Virus record (IMG/VR): IMGVR_UViG_3300027770_000203
Coordinates: 1-28,760 of that record
Source of the DNA: a virus
Direction: 5' to 3' (one strand)
Length of the DNA: 28,760 nt
The number at the start of each line of letters is the position of its first letter. Position 1 is the stretch's first letter. Under the pieces are notes generated by a model that worked only from the letters and a program-made list of their open reading frames with translations, made no database searches and had not been told where the DNA came from. The translations under genes and the position numbers were made by a program. This document shows positions 1 to 7,107 of this stretch, one piece after another.

Positions 1-95
1 GCGTCGTTTAGGGGATAAGAAACCCCGTAGGCCACAACTCCGGCCAAACTAAAGCAAGCAAAAGCAGCTGAAAATGAGAAAAGAAAGTCTTTCAT
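1..95 (-). CDS. partial small protein with hydrophobic N-terminus, runs off left edge
   Basis: An open frame starts at ATG 95 and continues without a stop to base 1, giving 31 codons. The N-terminus is a short charged stretch (MKDF) followed by a hydrophobic run rich in Phe, Ala, Val and Gly, which could be a membrane anchor or signal peptide. The 18 bases that end in its ATG are identical to those before the next gene (ATG at 500), which supports this start although there is no Shine-Dalgarno (SD) sequence. It would be the second gene read from promoter P1. Function is not recognised, and the rest of the protein is outside the window. Confidence 0.5.
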   Translation of the reverse strand, partial: MKDFLFSFSAAFACFSLAGVVAYGVSYPLND

Positions 96-158
96 TGGAA
101 AGAAAGTTGCAAGTGAGTGGTGAGCGAGGCAGTTTAAGTCTTACCTCAGGACAAGCAA

Positions 159-500
159 TTACCAAAGCTTAAGTGCTGTTTCAAGGATTGTAAGCCAATC
201 CATGAACATTTCCAGGAGGACTATCTCTCCATTTTGGTGTTTTATCATGCAGCAAAACATGTCACTTTCCGTTTTGCAAACGGTTATCTTAGTTGCACCC
301 CTTTTTAGGGTATAGTCGTTAGTCGTATCTATGGTAGTCAAGCCATCTTTTACGGCGTCTGACGTAAGAAACCATAAGTGAGAAGCCCCTGCTTTTTTAA
401 GGGCAAGCTCAATTGAGTGAGCGTGGGCTGTTGCCCACTCTGAATTGTCATGGTTAACTGTTGTCGGAATAAAAACTGCTTGGGTAAAGTTGGTAGCCAT
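159..500 (-). CDS. hypothetical protein, first gene after promoter P1
   Basis: 113 residues from ATG 500. The frame stays open upstream to an ATG at 563, but that codon lies next to the -10 box of P1 and cannot be on the transcript; the extra 21 codons are the leader hairpin read as protein. The start has no SD and is preceded by the AACTTTC-type motif shared with other first genes here. The protein is mixed alpha/beta by eye, with a CC pair (MFCCM) and no membrane segment. I do not recognise the family. It is probably an early, host-directed accessory protein, judging only from its position behind a strong promoter. Confidence 0.75.
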   Translation of the reverse strand: MATNFTQAVFIPTTVNHDNSEWATAHAHSIELALKKAGASHLWFLTSDAVKDGLTTIDTTNDYTLKRGATKITVCKTESDMFCCMIKHQNGEIVLLEMFMDWLTILETALKLW

Positions 501-527
501 TGGAAAGAAAGTTGCGGTTTTAACTAA

Positions 528-556
528 CAGCAGGAAAGTTGTTACACCTCCCGCTG
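528..556 (-). promoter_or_regulatory. P1 leader stem-loop
   Basis: On the minus strand CAGCGGGA (556-549) pairs with TCCTGCTG (535-528), eight pairs with one G-U, around a 13-base loop containing GGTGTAAC. It begins within a few bases of the expected transcript start. The same position is paired in the leaders of P2-P7 with different arm sequences. Confidence 0.65.
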
Positions 557-565
557 CATACATAC

Positions 566-594
566 ATTATACACCATTTACAGTGGTATGTCAA
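566..594 (-). promoter_or_regulatory. promoter P1 with spacer operator
   Basis: TTGACA (594-589), 17 bp spacer, TATAAT (571-566). The spacer contains ACCACT-GTA-AATGGT, an inverted repeat with one mismatch. It is a perfect sigma-70 promoter by sequence and drives 159-500. A repressor or activator bound to the palindrome would sit between the -35 and -10 boxes. Confidence 0.85.
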
Positions 595-623
595 GTCAAA
601 GTCTGATTGATTTCAAGCTTAAC

Positions 624-1106
624 TTACTGCAGGTCATCATAACTGGCCAGCTTATCAAACAGGAAAGTTGTCTTTCCACCTGCTCGATAAAGAATCCGTG
701 GCGCATGATGTAAGCTCCCCAAACAAACTACATTCTTAAAGTCAATCTCATTATGCTTATTTACAAAGCACATTGAAGTACAGGAGAACAGCGTCTTAAG
801 TTGATCGTAAAACTCAACTGCATAATCATGCACACTGAAAAACTCAAACTCATCGCCAACAAAGAGTGATCGGTTATCTTTAATGCACTTCCGAACAAGC
901 TCTTCAGTTAAGGAAACTGAATCTACAAAGTTGTACTCGTTCAAGCAGTTGTAGCCTTCCAGTTCAATGAAAGGAAGAACTTTATCTTTCGGCGCCAAGA
1001 AAAGAATACGTTGGGTCTTGAATCTTTGTAAGTGTTCCTTTGCGCCTTTCAGCCTACGTTCAACTTCAGCCAAACTAAAATGTTCTGTCGTTGGGATCTT
1101 TGCCAT
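624..1106 (-). CDS. hypothetical protein, 160 residues
   Basis: ATG at 1106 (MAKIPTTEH) is chosen. The frame stays open to an ATG at 1223, but those 39 extra codons run through the space just after the terminator at 1251-1286, where a promoter would be expected. The N-terminal 35 residues look like an amphipathic or coiled helix (EVERRLKGAKEHLQRFKTQR); the rest is mixed, with many aromatics and an acidic middle. No known domain is recognised. The gene sits alone between that terminator and promoter P1 and I could not find a convincing promoter for it, so read-through is possible. Confidence 0.7.
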   Translation of the reverse strand: MAKIPTTEHFSLAEVERRLKGAKEHLQRFKTQRILFLAPKDKVLPFIELEGYNCLNEYNFVDSVSLTEELVRKCIKDNRSLFVGDEFEFFSVHDYAVEFYDQLKTLFSCTSMCFVNKHNEIDFKNVVCLGSLHHAPRILYRAGGKTTFLFDKLASYDDLQ

Positions 1107-1250
1107 CGGAGTTTCTTTATGGAGTTGCTTTATGAAAGGTAACTGTGAAAGTGCATGAATCCAACCTGAATCGCCAGCTTTCTTCAATGGCCCCAGGAAT
1201 CGCCCTGAAGGCGCCTCAACCATCTCCCGCGCCTATCCCTAGCCAAGCAC

Positions 1251-1286
1251 AAAGAAAGCCCCTTCCAGGAGCAACTGGAGGGGGCT
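1251..1286 (-). terminator. intrinsic terminator of the P2 unit
   Basis: On the minus strand AGCCCC...TCCAG pairs with CTGGA...GGGGCT (6+5 pairs with one internal mismatch) around a short loop, followed by TTTCTTT. It lies 17 bases past the stop of the gene at 1303-1521 and closes the unit transcribed from P2. Confidence 0.8.
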
Positions 1287-1302
1287 GGTGAATCTCTGGA
1301 GG

Positions 1303-1521
1303 CTAGGAACTGATCTCCTCAGGCTTGATGAGCCTGTATGACTCAATGCCGTAGTAAGCGACCGTATCTGCAGAGTAACTACGAAGCCGCTTCATCTCAT
1401 TATCTGCGCCATGGCGCGACTTAAACCATTGATGATTCCATCTGCCATTGCATTTAACTGCAACGCAGAAAGAAGCATCTTTTTCAATCTTTCTACCTGA
1501 GGCGAGTGTGAAAGTTTTCAT
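1303..1521 (-). CDS. small basic hypothetical protein
   Basis: 72 residues from ATG 1521, whose ATGA overlaps the TGA stop of the upstream gene (1518-1520), so translation is probably coupled. The sequence is basic in the middle (KSRHGADNEMKRLRSY) and begins like a beta-strand protein (MKTFTLASGRKIEKD). It is the last gene before the terminator at 1251-1286. I do not recognise the family. Confidence 0.75.
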   Translation of the reverse strand: MKTFTLASGRKIEKDASFCVAVKCNGRWNHQWFKSRHGADNEMKRLRSYSADTVAYYGIESYRLIKPEEISS

Positions 1522-1727
1522 TTGTTTGGGTTGCAGGTGTATGCAGTAAGGGAAACCTGAGTGTAGTTTCCCTCAATCTCCATCAACGCAGCATCTATGT
1601 CGTAGATGCTTTGGTGGTGATGCTTGCCGTTCCCGTAAGTGTCGGGAAATTTTGACTCAAGGCTGATAAGTTGTGCCCTGTAATCAATCAGAGCAAGTCT
1701 AATAGTCGTTGAAGAAAGAATAGCCAC
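1518..1727 (-). CDS. hypothetical protein, GTG start
   Basis: 69 residues. The frame opens at a TTG (1745), but a GTG at 1727 sits one base after the preceding stop and has GAGG seven bases upstream, so GTG 1727 is the better start. The product contains a His-rich patch (GKHHHQ) and an acidic helix (YDIDAALMEIEGNY). It belongs to the coupled chain 1970-2191, 1729-1968, 1518-1727, 1303-1521. Function unknown. Confidence 0.7.
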   Translation of the reverse strand: MAILSSTTIRLALIDYRAQLISLESKFPDTYGNGKHHHQSIYDIDAALMEIEGNYTQVSLTAYTCNPNK

Positions 1728-1728
1728 G

Positions 1729-1968
1729 TTAGCCCTCAGGTACAAGGATGAATTGTTCCGCCGTCATCGCGCCATCGTTTTCACAAAGACGCTTTGCCGC
1801 GCAAACAATAACTGAATCGTTGCCAGAGTCGAAGTCATCATCGTCTTCCTCTGTGCAACATGCACCGTCTACAAAGTATCCACCTGCAACCTTGCAAATG
1901 GAACCATCAGCGGCAACAAACAAAAGATTGTCAAAGCCAAGTGACAACTGAAGAATTGATCTGTCCAT
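1729..1968 (-). CDS. acidic hypothetical protein
   Basis: 79 residues from ATG 1968, which follows the preceding stop (1970-1972) by one base. The longer reading up to 2136 only overlaps the upstream gene in another frame and is rejected. The protein has a hydrophobic beta-rich N-terminus (LLFVAADGSICKVAGGYFV), a Cys pair, then a strongly acidic stretch (TEEDDDDFDSG). Acidic patches of this kind occur in phage proteins that mimic DNA or bind host proteins, but nothing here proves that. Family not recognised. Confidence 0.7.
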   Translation of the reverse strand: MDRSILQLSLGFDNLLFVAADGSICKVAGGYFVDGACCTEEDDDDFDSGNDSVIVCAAKRLCENDGAMTAEQFILVPEG

Positions 1969-1969
1969 G

Positions 1970-2191
1970 TCAGAAAAGCGGTTTGTCGTTTTGATCGTAA
2001 ACGTGTTTGATCTCTGTGTCCAGATAAAGATTGCCCTCTTCGTCCAGATAAAGATTGCCCCAAGATTCGTCGTCGCAGTATCGCAAACTTGTTTGATCAA
2101 CGGAAATCGAAAGATCACAATGCTCAATAACTGCAAACGGATCTTCGCCTTCGGGAATGTCTACCCGAACAAGGATGTAACAGTGTGCCAT
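1970..2191 (-). CDS. acidic hypothetical protein with internal 8-residue repeat
   Basis: 73 residues from ATG 2191, preceded by CACAAACTTTTCCTGAC with no SD. Residues near 45-60 contain GNLYLDEE twice in tandem, encoded by a 19-bp direct repeat 24 bp apart, so the protein has recently gained or could lose eight residues in frame. The overall charge is acidic. Family not recognised. It is read from P2 together with its neighbours. Confidence 0.7.
   Translation of the reverse strand: MAHCYILVRVDIPEGEDPFAVIEHCDLSISVDQTSLRYCDDESWGNLYLDEEGNLYLDTEIKHVYDQNDKPLF
2018..2060. repeat. in-frame 24-bp tandem duplication
   Basis: GTCCAGATAAAGATTGCCC occurs at 2018-2036 and again at 2042-2060. The offset is 24 bp, so the reading frame of 1970-2191 is kept and the protein gains an eight-residue repeat. 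Confidence 0.85.
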
Positions 2192-2241
2192 GTCAGGAAA
2201 AGTTTGTGGTTAATTTTTGTTTCGTAAGCAGCCTTCAAAAG

Positions 2242-2499
2242 TCACCATGCATGAACACTTCCGTCTGGCATGATGCAACCATAGTAACCAGAAACAAAGT
2301 GCGTTCCTTCAAGCATCACTTCGTGACTGTAGCCAATCTGTTGGGCCATGTACCTTGACTCTCGAAGCAACTTTTGCAGAGTTACATCTTTTGTGCAAGC
2401 CCAATCATAGAGCTTGGCAACCTGCCGATTTGAAAGCAACTGCCAAACGTCGTTATCAATGTCGCCGTTTTGATTAAGAAGCGGTGCGCGGAATCTCAT
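2242..2499 (-). CDS. hypothetical protein, 85 residues
   Basis: ATG 2499 is preceded by CCACAAATTTTCCTGAC, nearly the same as the sequence before ATG 2191, so these two genes share a non-SD start context. The protein is mostly helical (VWQLLSNRQVAKLYDWACTKD, then TLQKLLRESRYMAQQ) with a Gly/Tyr-rich C-terminus ending in HAW. It is the second gene of the P2 unit. I do not recognise the family. Confidence 0.7.
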   Translation of the reverse strand: MRFRAPLLNQNGDIDNDVWQLLSNRQVAKLYDWACTKDVTLQKLLRESRYMAQQIGYSHEVMLEGTHFVSGYYGCIMPDGSVHAW

Positions 2500-2523
2500 G
2501 TCAGGAAAATTTGTGGTTGATAA

Positions 2524-2859
2524 TTAAACGTAAACCGCGCAGCTAACTGCGGTAAACTCAATAGTTAGCTTGTAACCGAAGGAAGAGTCTTTACACTTTT
2601 CACATGTGGTGTTAAAGCCACCGCTGCCGCTGGTAGCTTTATCAACACGATCCATCCAGGAGATGGAACTATTAAAGAGAACGTGAATCTGAATCCTCAT
2701 TTCGTCAACCGTAGGACGGCGAAACTCATTGCTGAAATGAATCATCCATTTCCAGTCGAGTGCATCCATGACTTTTTCGACGCGGGAAAAGTCGAACTTT
2801 TCGATAACATCATCAACCGCCATGTAAGCGCGGCCAAGATTGGGGGCGGAAGTTTCCAT
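2524..2859 (-). CDS. recurrent phage hypothetical protein, first gene after P2
   Basis: 111 residues from ATG 2859; the open frame up to 2925 is the leader hairpin and not coding. The pattern FDFSRVEKVMDALDWKW, then RPTVDEM, then a Gly-rich SGSGGF and a beta-rich tail is one I associate with a widespread hypothetical protein of tailed phages and prophages. No function is known to me. This copy has a CxxC (TTCEKC) near residue 90. It is read from P2. Confidence 0.75.
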   Translation of the reverse strand: METSAPNLGRAYMAVDDVIEKFDFSRVEKVMDALDWKWMIHFSNEFRRPTVDEMRIQIHVLFNSSISWMDRVDKATSGSGGFNTTCEKCKDSSFGYKLTIEFTAVSCAVYV

Positions 2860-2888
2860 TGTGTGAAAGAAAGTTAGAAAACAAAGTC

Positions 2889-2920
2889 TGCGGAGTAAAG
2901 TAGTTACACCCTCCTCCGCA
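2889..2920 (-). promoter_or_regulatory. P2 leader stem-loop
   Basis: On the minus strand TGCGGAG (2920-2914) pairs perfectly with CTCCGCA (2895-2889) around an 18-base loop containing GGTGTAACTACTT. It starts almost at the predicted 5' end of the transcript. Confidence 0.7.
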
Positions 2921-2927
2921 TACATAC

Positions 2928-2956
2928 ATTATACACCATTTTTAGTGGTGTGTCAA
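2928..2956 (-). promoter_or_regulatory. promoter P2 with spacer operator
   Basis: TTGACA (2956-2951), 17 bp, TATAAT (2933-2928). The spacer holds ACCACT-AAA-AATGGT. The TGA stop of the upstream gene (2953-2955) lies inside the -35 hexamer. It drives the 2859-1303 unit. Confidence 0.85.
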
Positions 2957-3216
2957 GTGAAAGAACGACCTCCTTTGTACTTGTTTTCCTGAATAAGAAG
3001 TTGCTTAGCAGCAGACTTTGCCATAGAAAGCAACTCTGACTGAGTAACCATCTTCTTACCGTTGCGCCTAAGTAAAGCGTAGATGTTTCCAGTCAAGGAA
3101 TCCCATTGTTGAGTGTCAGTATCAACAAAGTTTTCGTGATCCCTTGACTTTATAGCGTGTTTGTATGCGACAGAGCCGCGAACAATTTCAATAACTTGAT
3201 CGTTAACGTCTGTCAT
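2953..3216 (-). CDS. small hypothetical protein, second gene of P3 unit
   Basis: 87 residues from ATG 3216; no SD is visible. It is mostly helical, with a basic second half (YALLRRNGKKMVTQSELLSM, then KSAAKQLLIQENKYKGG). The stretch TQSELLSMAKSAAKQLL could be one helix of a DNA- or protein-binding fold, but I see no full helix-turn-helix. Its stop codon is part of the -35 box of P2. Family not recognised. Confidence 0.7.
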   Translation of the reverse strand: MTDVNDQVIEIVRGSVAYKHAIKSRDHENFVDTDTQQWDSLTGNIYALLRRNGKKMVTQSELLSMAKSAAKQLLIQENKYKGGRSFT

Positions 3217-3245
3217 TTGTTGTAAATAAAACTGTAAACCGTGGA

Positions 3246-3725
3246 CTATCGGGTAAATTCCCGAATCTGAGACTTGAGAGCACTGACCTTGGCCTCTAGA
3301 TGCTTAATCTCTTCTCTTGTCTTGGTGATCTCTTCTACAGTGTAATCAGTGCGACCAGGCTCCGTTTCTCGCCACTCGCTTTTAAGAGTGTCGTTATCGA
3401 GAGAACATATGTAAATGTCCCTCTTGACGTAGTTGCAACTGTACTCACCTGATTGGTAAGTTGTGTCCAGGACAGCGTAAACTGTGTGCCCATAGCCCCA
3501 CTCAAAAACAAGTCTAAATTTGTTTTTGCGCAACCTTTCCTGAATAGGAGCAAGAAGCTCCTTGAGTTTCTTTGTTGCAGTTCTGTATGGAGTAACTTTG
3601 ATGATCTTTTTGCCAACTAACGGCAGTAACAGTGACTGAATCTCTACCTGAATTTCATTGGCAGTTTCATTGACTAAGTTGCGTGTTGCAACTTCCTTGG
3701 CGAGAAGTGAATCCGAAGTAAACAT
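3246..3725 (-). CDS. hypothetical protein with C-terminal coiled coil
   Basis: 159 residues from ATG 3725; the 29 codons that extend the frame to 3812 are the P3 leader. The first 60 residues are helical; the middle has aromatic, beta-like sequence (FRLVFEWGYGHTVYAVLD). The last 25 residues form a clear coiled coil with heptad-like Ile/Leu spacing (EEIKHLEAKVSALKSQI), suggesting an oligomer. First gene of the P3 unit. Function unknown. Confidence 0.75.
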   Translation of the reverse strand: MFTSDSLLAKEVATRNLVNETANEIQVEIQSLLLPLVGKKIIKVTPYRTATKKLKELLAPIQERLRKNKFRLVFEWGYGHTVYAVLDTTYQSGEYSCNYVKRDIYICSLDNDTLKSEWRETEPGRTDYTVEEITKTREEIKHLEAKVSALKSQIREFTR

Positions 3726-3763
3726 GGCGTGACAGGAATGTTTGTTTGTGAGTAAAGAAAGTC

Positions 3764-3795
3764 TGCGAGGGGAAGTTGCTAGTCTTTCCCCCGCA
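3764..3795 (-). promoter_or_regulatory. P3 leader stem-loop
   Basis: On the minus strand TGCGGGGG (3795-3788) pairs with CCCCTCGCA (3772-3764), eight pairs with the same internal G-U as in P1, P4 and P6. The loop is diverged (AAAGACTAGCAACTT). Confidence 0.6.
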
Positions 3796-3802
3796 TGAGT
3801 TA

Positions 3803-3831
3803 ATTGTACCACATATTCAGTGGTATGTCAA
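3803..3831 (-). promoter_or_regulatory. promoter P3 with spacer operator
   Basis: TTGACA (3831-3826), 17 bp, TACAAT (3808-3803). The inverted repeat is wider here: TACCAC, seven bases, GTGGTA, so its right arm runs into the -10 box. It drives 3725-2953. Confidence 0.8.
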
Positions 3832-3836
3832 GTGAA

Positions 3837-4478
3837 TCAATAAAGCGATGGATGAATCTCGATTGGATATTTAAACTCTTTCAGTCTGCCAACAAAGCAA
3901 TTGCGCTTTTTCGACCAAGCCGGTCTTGAACCAGAACCACGAGGACGCAATACTTTGTCCAATTCATAAGAGGGACTATTGCTGTAACCTGCGCTAAGTT
4001 TTTCTGATACTTCTAGCAACTCTGAATCTTCCAGAAAGTCAAATCGTCCAAGCCAGTAACCAATGCGCCACTGAAAGAAATCTGTATCTGCAATGCCGCC
4101 TGAATCAATAAAGTAAAGCTCATCGTCAATTGCTACATAACTATCTCTCGACCAGTAGGCATCATTGTATCCACTTTGGCAATAGATAGTGAAATCTATT
4201 TCCCCTGCTAAATCGTTCTCTTCTGCAGCGGTACTATAGCTAAATGCTTCGACGTATTCATACCTAATCTCATCGTATCCCCAACGATTAAGATTGTAGT
4301 CTTTATTCATCCATTGAAGAAGCTTCTCCTTTGGTACATCACTAAGAAATCTGCAGTCTTCGTCATTTGCCATCTCAGTGTATCTAACTTTGATTGGATC
4401 TCCAAGCTCGTCAATGACTGACTGCCTATCAATCCTGGCGCAGTAAATGTCGTCTTGATCAAGAATGATTTCAGGCAT
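3837..4478 (-). CDS. acidic hypothetical protein, 213 residues
   Basis: ATG 4478 has GGAG eight bases upstream. The protein is very acidic and rich in Tyr, Trp and Phe, with a long stretch rich in Asp/Glu between residues 60 and 150 and a more basic C-terminus (SGSRPAWSKKRNCFVGRLKE). No catalytic motif or membrane helix is visible. It is the last gene of the P4 unit, five bases before the -35 box of P3. Family not recognised. Confidence 0.75.
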   Translation of the reverse strand: MPEIILDQDDIYCARIDRQSVIDELGDPIKVRYTEMANDEDCRFLSDVPKEKLLQWMNKDYNLNRWGYDEIRYEYVEAFSYSTAAEENDLAGEIDFTIYCQSGYNDAYWSRDSYVAIDDELYFIDSGGIADTDFFQWRIGYWLGRFDFLEDSELLEVSEKLSAGYSNSPSYELDKVLRPRGSGSRPAWSKKRNCFVGRLKEFKYPIEIHPSLY

Positions 4479-4516
4479 TGTGAATCTCCGTGGTGGAATG
4501 AATTGAAGTGAACTGA

Positions 4517-5083
4517 TCAGAACCGTAGGCCGTCTTCGTTGAAGTCGTAATCATTGTCGCAAATGGACTCAATGATCTGTTCGCGGGAAGTTTGATGGTG
4601 GTACTCCTTTTTTAGTATTACAAGATAGTCTTCAAGCAAAGCAAGTTTATAGTTTCTTTCTACTTCGTCTGCCTCTTCGACGTACTTAAACTCTGCAAGC
4701 CAGTCCTTTGTCTTCCAGTGATCACAGCCGCAGTCATTCTCTGAACTATCTTTCTCCTTCTTCATCCATTTCTTGAATTCTTCTATGTATTCGACTAGGT
4801 ATGCTTTTGCCGTCTTGAAAGTTTCGCAGCTAACGCCATGATTAGTCCTGACTAACTTGCAAGATTCCAGAAAGTTTTCCGTCAAACTTCCTTTAATTGT
4901 ATTGTGATCAATGTCAAATTCAGCAATCTCTAGGCCAACTGTGGCTGCATCTTCAAGAACGTGCTCCCACCAATCATGGTCAACATTAAAGTCCCAGTGA
5001 TCGTTAAGTACCTTGTCCTGAGCTTCCTCTGATAGCTCGTCAAACTTGTAAAGCGTGTAAGTGACTGTTTTTGTTGTAGGCAT
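4517..5083 (-). CDS. recurrent phage hypothetical protein (ELSEEA family)
   Basis: 188 residues from ATG 5083, with GGAG seven bases upstream; the 26-codon extension to 5161 overlaps the upstream gene and is rejected. The layout is familiar from many phage genomes: a beta-strand start, then LYKFDELSEEAQDKVLNDHW, a WW-containing helix, then VGLEIAEFDID followed by a Gly and a long helical half with HGVSCETFKTAKAYL. No function is established to my knowledge. The Cys pair near residue 130 (CGCDHW) is distinctive. Fourth gene of the P4 unit. Confidence 0.8.
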   Translation of the reverse strand: MPTTKTVTYTLYKFDELSEEAQDKVLNDHWDFNVDHDWWEHVLEDAATVGLEIAEFDIDHNTIKGSLTENFLESCKLVRTNHGVSCETFKTAKAYLVEYIEEFKKWMKKEKDSSENDCGCDHWKTKDWLAEFKYVEEADEVERNYKLALLEDYLVILKKEYHHQTSREQIIESICDNDYDFNEDGLRF

Positions 5084-5130
5084 GGTAAATCTCCGGTTTG
5101 TGGTTGAAGGGTTGAAGCTAGTGATTGAAA

Positions 5131-5484
5131 CTAAACAGTAGGGCAGGGCTTGCCCTCCCAAAAGTTAGAAAAGAGTGAAACAACGTCATCAATCCTGTCC
5201 ATTAAAGAATCAGATTTTGACGCTATGTCAGCAACTAACTCTTCCGGCTCATTACCGAGAACAACGAATAGGGTAGCCGTAGCATTGCCGTCGCTAACAA
5301 CAACGTGAGAGTAGTCCACTGAAGTAATTACCTCAGCGGCAAATTGTATTTGCCTAAGACTGGACAGGCTCCTATCAATATGAAACCATTTCTCGCAACC
5401 ATCGTTTACTGCAAGTAAACGAAGTCCATCTTCTTGAAGATGGCTTAACAATGACATAACAGGTGGATTCCAATCGCAAGCCAT
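5131..5484 (-). CDS. hypothetical protein, 117 residues
   Basis: ATG 5484 (MACDWNPPV); no SD. The N-terminal half is alpha/beta (LLSHLQEDGLRLLAVNDG) and the C-terminal half is acidic with a helical tail ending SNFWEGKPCPTV. No domain recognised. It is read in the P4 unit between 5519-5899 and 4517-5083 with gaps of about 35-50 bases, wider than the other junctions in this unit. Confidence 0.7.
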   Translation of the reverse strand: MACDWNPPVMSLLSHLQEDGLRLLAVNDGCEKWFHIDRSLSSLRQIQFAAEVITSVDYSHVVVSDGNATATLFVVLGNEPEELVADIASKSDSLMDRIDDVVSLFSNFWEGKPCPTV

Positions 5485-5518
5485 GATGAGTTTGAGTGAG
5501 TTTGGGTAAATTGATGGT

Positions 5519-5899
5519 TTAAATACTGACGCGAGACTCGTAAAAGTCTCCCCAGCTTGTTAATCTCCAGCGACTGTGAACGTGATCGAGGAGAATTGTC
5601 GTTGCATATGCGCAACCAGTATTCAGATAGGTTGCAATAATGTTTCCGTAAAAGCTATCAACGTATGTGTTTTCATCGTTGATAGGCTCCACTCCGTAAG
5701 TACGAAGCAACTCATCCAATGCACAGAGTTTAATCTCTGAAGCACGGGGACTGTTGTAGCAAGCGTTAACCCACTCGCAGGTTACTGGGAATCTGCGTGG
5801 ATGAGAAAGTGGGTCAACCCTACCTCGCATAATTAGCAAGGCAAGGTTGGCCTCAAACAAACTGCAATCCATGCAGTCTGAAATATCTTGCGCTTTCAT
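5519..5899 (-). CDS. hypothetical protein, coupled to upstream gene
   Basis: 126 residues from ATG 5899, whose ATGA overlaps the preceding stop, with GAGG seven bases upstream; translational coupling is likely. The N-terminus (ISDCMDCSLFEANLALLIMRG) looks like a small helical bundle or an HTH-like element, and the C-terminal part is beta-rich and aromatic. Several Cys residues are present without a clear zinc pattern. Family not recognised. Confidence 0.75.
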   Translation of the reverse strand: MKAQDISDCMDCSLFEANLALLIMRGRVDPLSHPRRFPVTCEWVNACYNSPRASEIKLCALDELLRTYGVEPINDENTYVDSFYGNIIATYLNTGCAYATTILLDHVHSRWRLTSWGDFYESRVSI

Positions 5900-6441
5900 T
5901 CTGTTACCTCTGAATCATCGGAGACTCTGAAGCACTTGTAAGGCATGGCGCCTTTATCAAACCAGTCTGGCCCCAAGCAGTAAGTCTTGATGCTGCCAGG
6001 AGTAAGCAGATAACCAGCGCCGGGAGCGCAAGGACTGCAGAAACTGCAGAGTGTATAGAACTTTGAATCGGTAACAAAAATGTCACCGCCTGAGGCAACA
6101 TCGAATGTTACTCCCATCTCTCCCTCCTCTTCGTAATGGTATCTTGTGCAATCACCAGTGTTTTGATAGTCAATGTCTAAGTTATCAACAATCTCTTCGG
6201 CTATCTCATTCGCATCAAAATGCGTGGAGTAATCTTCCAGCACTGACTTAACAGCATGAGCCAAGGAAGAAAGAAGTTCATCTCTTGCATTTTCGTAGTC
6301 TACATCTACGCCATTTGCTTGAATTTCACTCCAAGCAAACTCTCCAAGTTCGTTGCCATGAATAACACCGTACCGAATTCCGGTATCAGTGTTAATGTTT
6401 GTCATTCCTCGTCCGTAATCAATGCCAGAGTAAGTTTCCAT
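5896..6441 (-). CDS. recurrent phage hypothetical protein (CSPCAPGAGYL family)
   Basis: 181 residues from ATG 6441, preceded by two AACTTTC motifs and no SD; the reading up to 6474 is leader. The N-terminus DYGRGMTNINTDTGIRYGVI and the C-terminal CSPCAPGAGYL...TYCLGPDWF are a combination I recognise from many phage and prophage hypothetical proteins. The Cys-Pro-Cys loop and later Cys could bind a metal, but that is inference. No function known. First gene of the P4 unit. Confidence 0.8.
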   Translation of the reverse strand: METYSGIDYGRGMTNINTDTGIRYGVIHGNELGEFAWSEIQANGVDVDYENARDELLSSLAHAVKSVLEDYSTHFDANEIAEEIVDNLDIDYQNTGDCTRYHYEEEGEMGVTFDVASGGDIFVTDSKFYTLCSFCSPCAPGAGYLLTPGSIKTYCLGPDWFDKGAMPYKCFRVSDDSEVTE

Positions 6442-6478
6442 TTTGTGAAAGTTGTGGAAGAAAGTTGGGAACAAAGTC

Positions 6479-6510
6479 TGCGACGAAAAGTAGTTACACC
6501 TCTCGCCGCA
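6479..6510 (-). promoter_or_regulatory. P4 leader stem-loop
   Basis: On the minus strand TGCGGCGA (6510-6503) pairs with TCGTCGCA (6486-6479), eight pairs with one G-U, around a loop containing GAGGTGTAACTACTTT, nearly the same loop as P1 and P2. Confidence 0.7.
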
Positions 6511-6517
6511 TGACAGT

Positions 6518-6546
6518 ATTATAGCACTTATTTAGTGCTGTGTCAA
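6518..6546 (-). promoter_or_regulatory. promoter P4 with spacer operator
   Basis: TTGACA (6546-6541), 17 bp, TATAAT (6523-6518). The repeat is AGCACT-AAATA-AGTGCT, with the last T shared with the -10 box. The arms are GCAC/GTGC instead of CCAC/GTGG, but symmetry is kept. It drives the 6441-3837 unit. Confidence 0.85.
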
Positions 6547-6555
6547 GTGAAAGAA

Positions 6556-7080
6556 TCAGCGATCACCAGCAATGTAGCGATTGAAGTATTCAAGCGACTG
6601 TTCATCGTTATCTTCAAGGGAATCTTCCTGCAAGTCTTCGTCTTCGTCTTCCTGATGAATCATGTTGTGCTCAATGTATTCGGATATAAGTGTAAATGGT
6701 ACGCCAATGTCATTCAGCGTTGTCAGTGAAACATGTTCACCGTTGTATCTTTTGACTATTACATCTCCAAACACTTCCACGGGCTCTTTAATTTCCGCCC
6801 ACTTAACAACCTCGTTCGGTAAATACCCCATGCAACCATTGATCAACCTTCCGCCATCAAATTCCCTAATTAGATAGCCGCCATTTAATGTATCATTTAA
6901 TCCATTGCATTCCAGCGATTCTTCCCAAGTAATGTCTGGATGATCTTTAACGTAAAGATCACACAAAACTCCCAAGCAACAGAAAGTGTTATCGCTGGGA
7001 TTGTGTAAACACTCTTGTCCTTGCTTGTACTCTTCAGATCGAAGAGCCTCGACCCACTGTTTCTTAATTTGCTTGTTCAT
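6556..7080 (-). CDS. recurrent phage hypothetical protein (CCLGVLCDL family), copy 2
   Basis: 174 residues from ATG 7080, preceded by AACTTTCAC. Opens with a basic helix (QIKKQWVEALRSEEYKQGQ), then the signature FCCLGVLCDLYV, and ends with LNDIGVPFTLISEYIEHNM and an acidic tail. This is a widespread hypothetical family of phages. It is a paralogue of the gene directly upstream (7108-7524), sharing the N-terminal helix, the Cys motif and the LNDxG...I...IE motif. The acidic tail (EDEDEDLQEDSLEDNDEQ) is unique to this copy. Confidence 0.8.
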   Translation of the reverse strand: MNKQIKKQWVEALRSEEYKQGQECLHNPSDNTFCCLGVLCDLYVKDHPDITWEESLECNGLNDTLNGGYLIREFDGGRLINGCMGYLPNEVVKWAEIKEPVEVFGDVIVKRYNGEHVSLTTLNDIGVPFTLISEYIEHNMIHQEDEDEDLQEDSLEDNDEQSLEYFNRYIAGDR

Positions 7081-7107
7081 GTGAAAGTTTGATTGTTTTG
7101 GATTAAA

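Noticed and set aside
501-563. N-terminal extensions (MYA..GVTT) of the P1 and P2 first genes
   Set aside because: The similar peptides arise from the conserved leader hairpin; the upstream ATGs lie at or before the transcript start.
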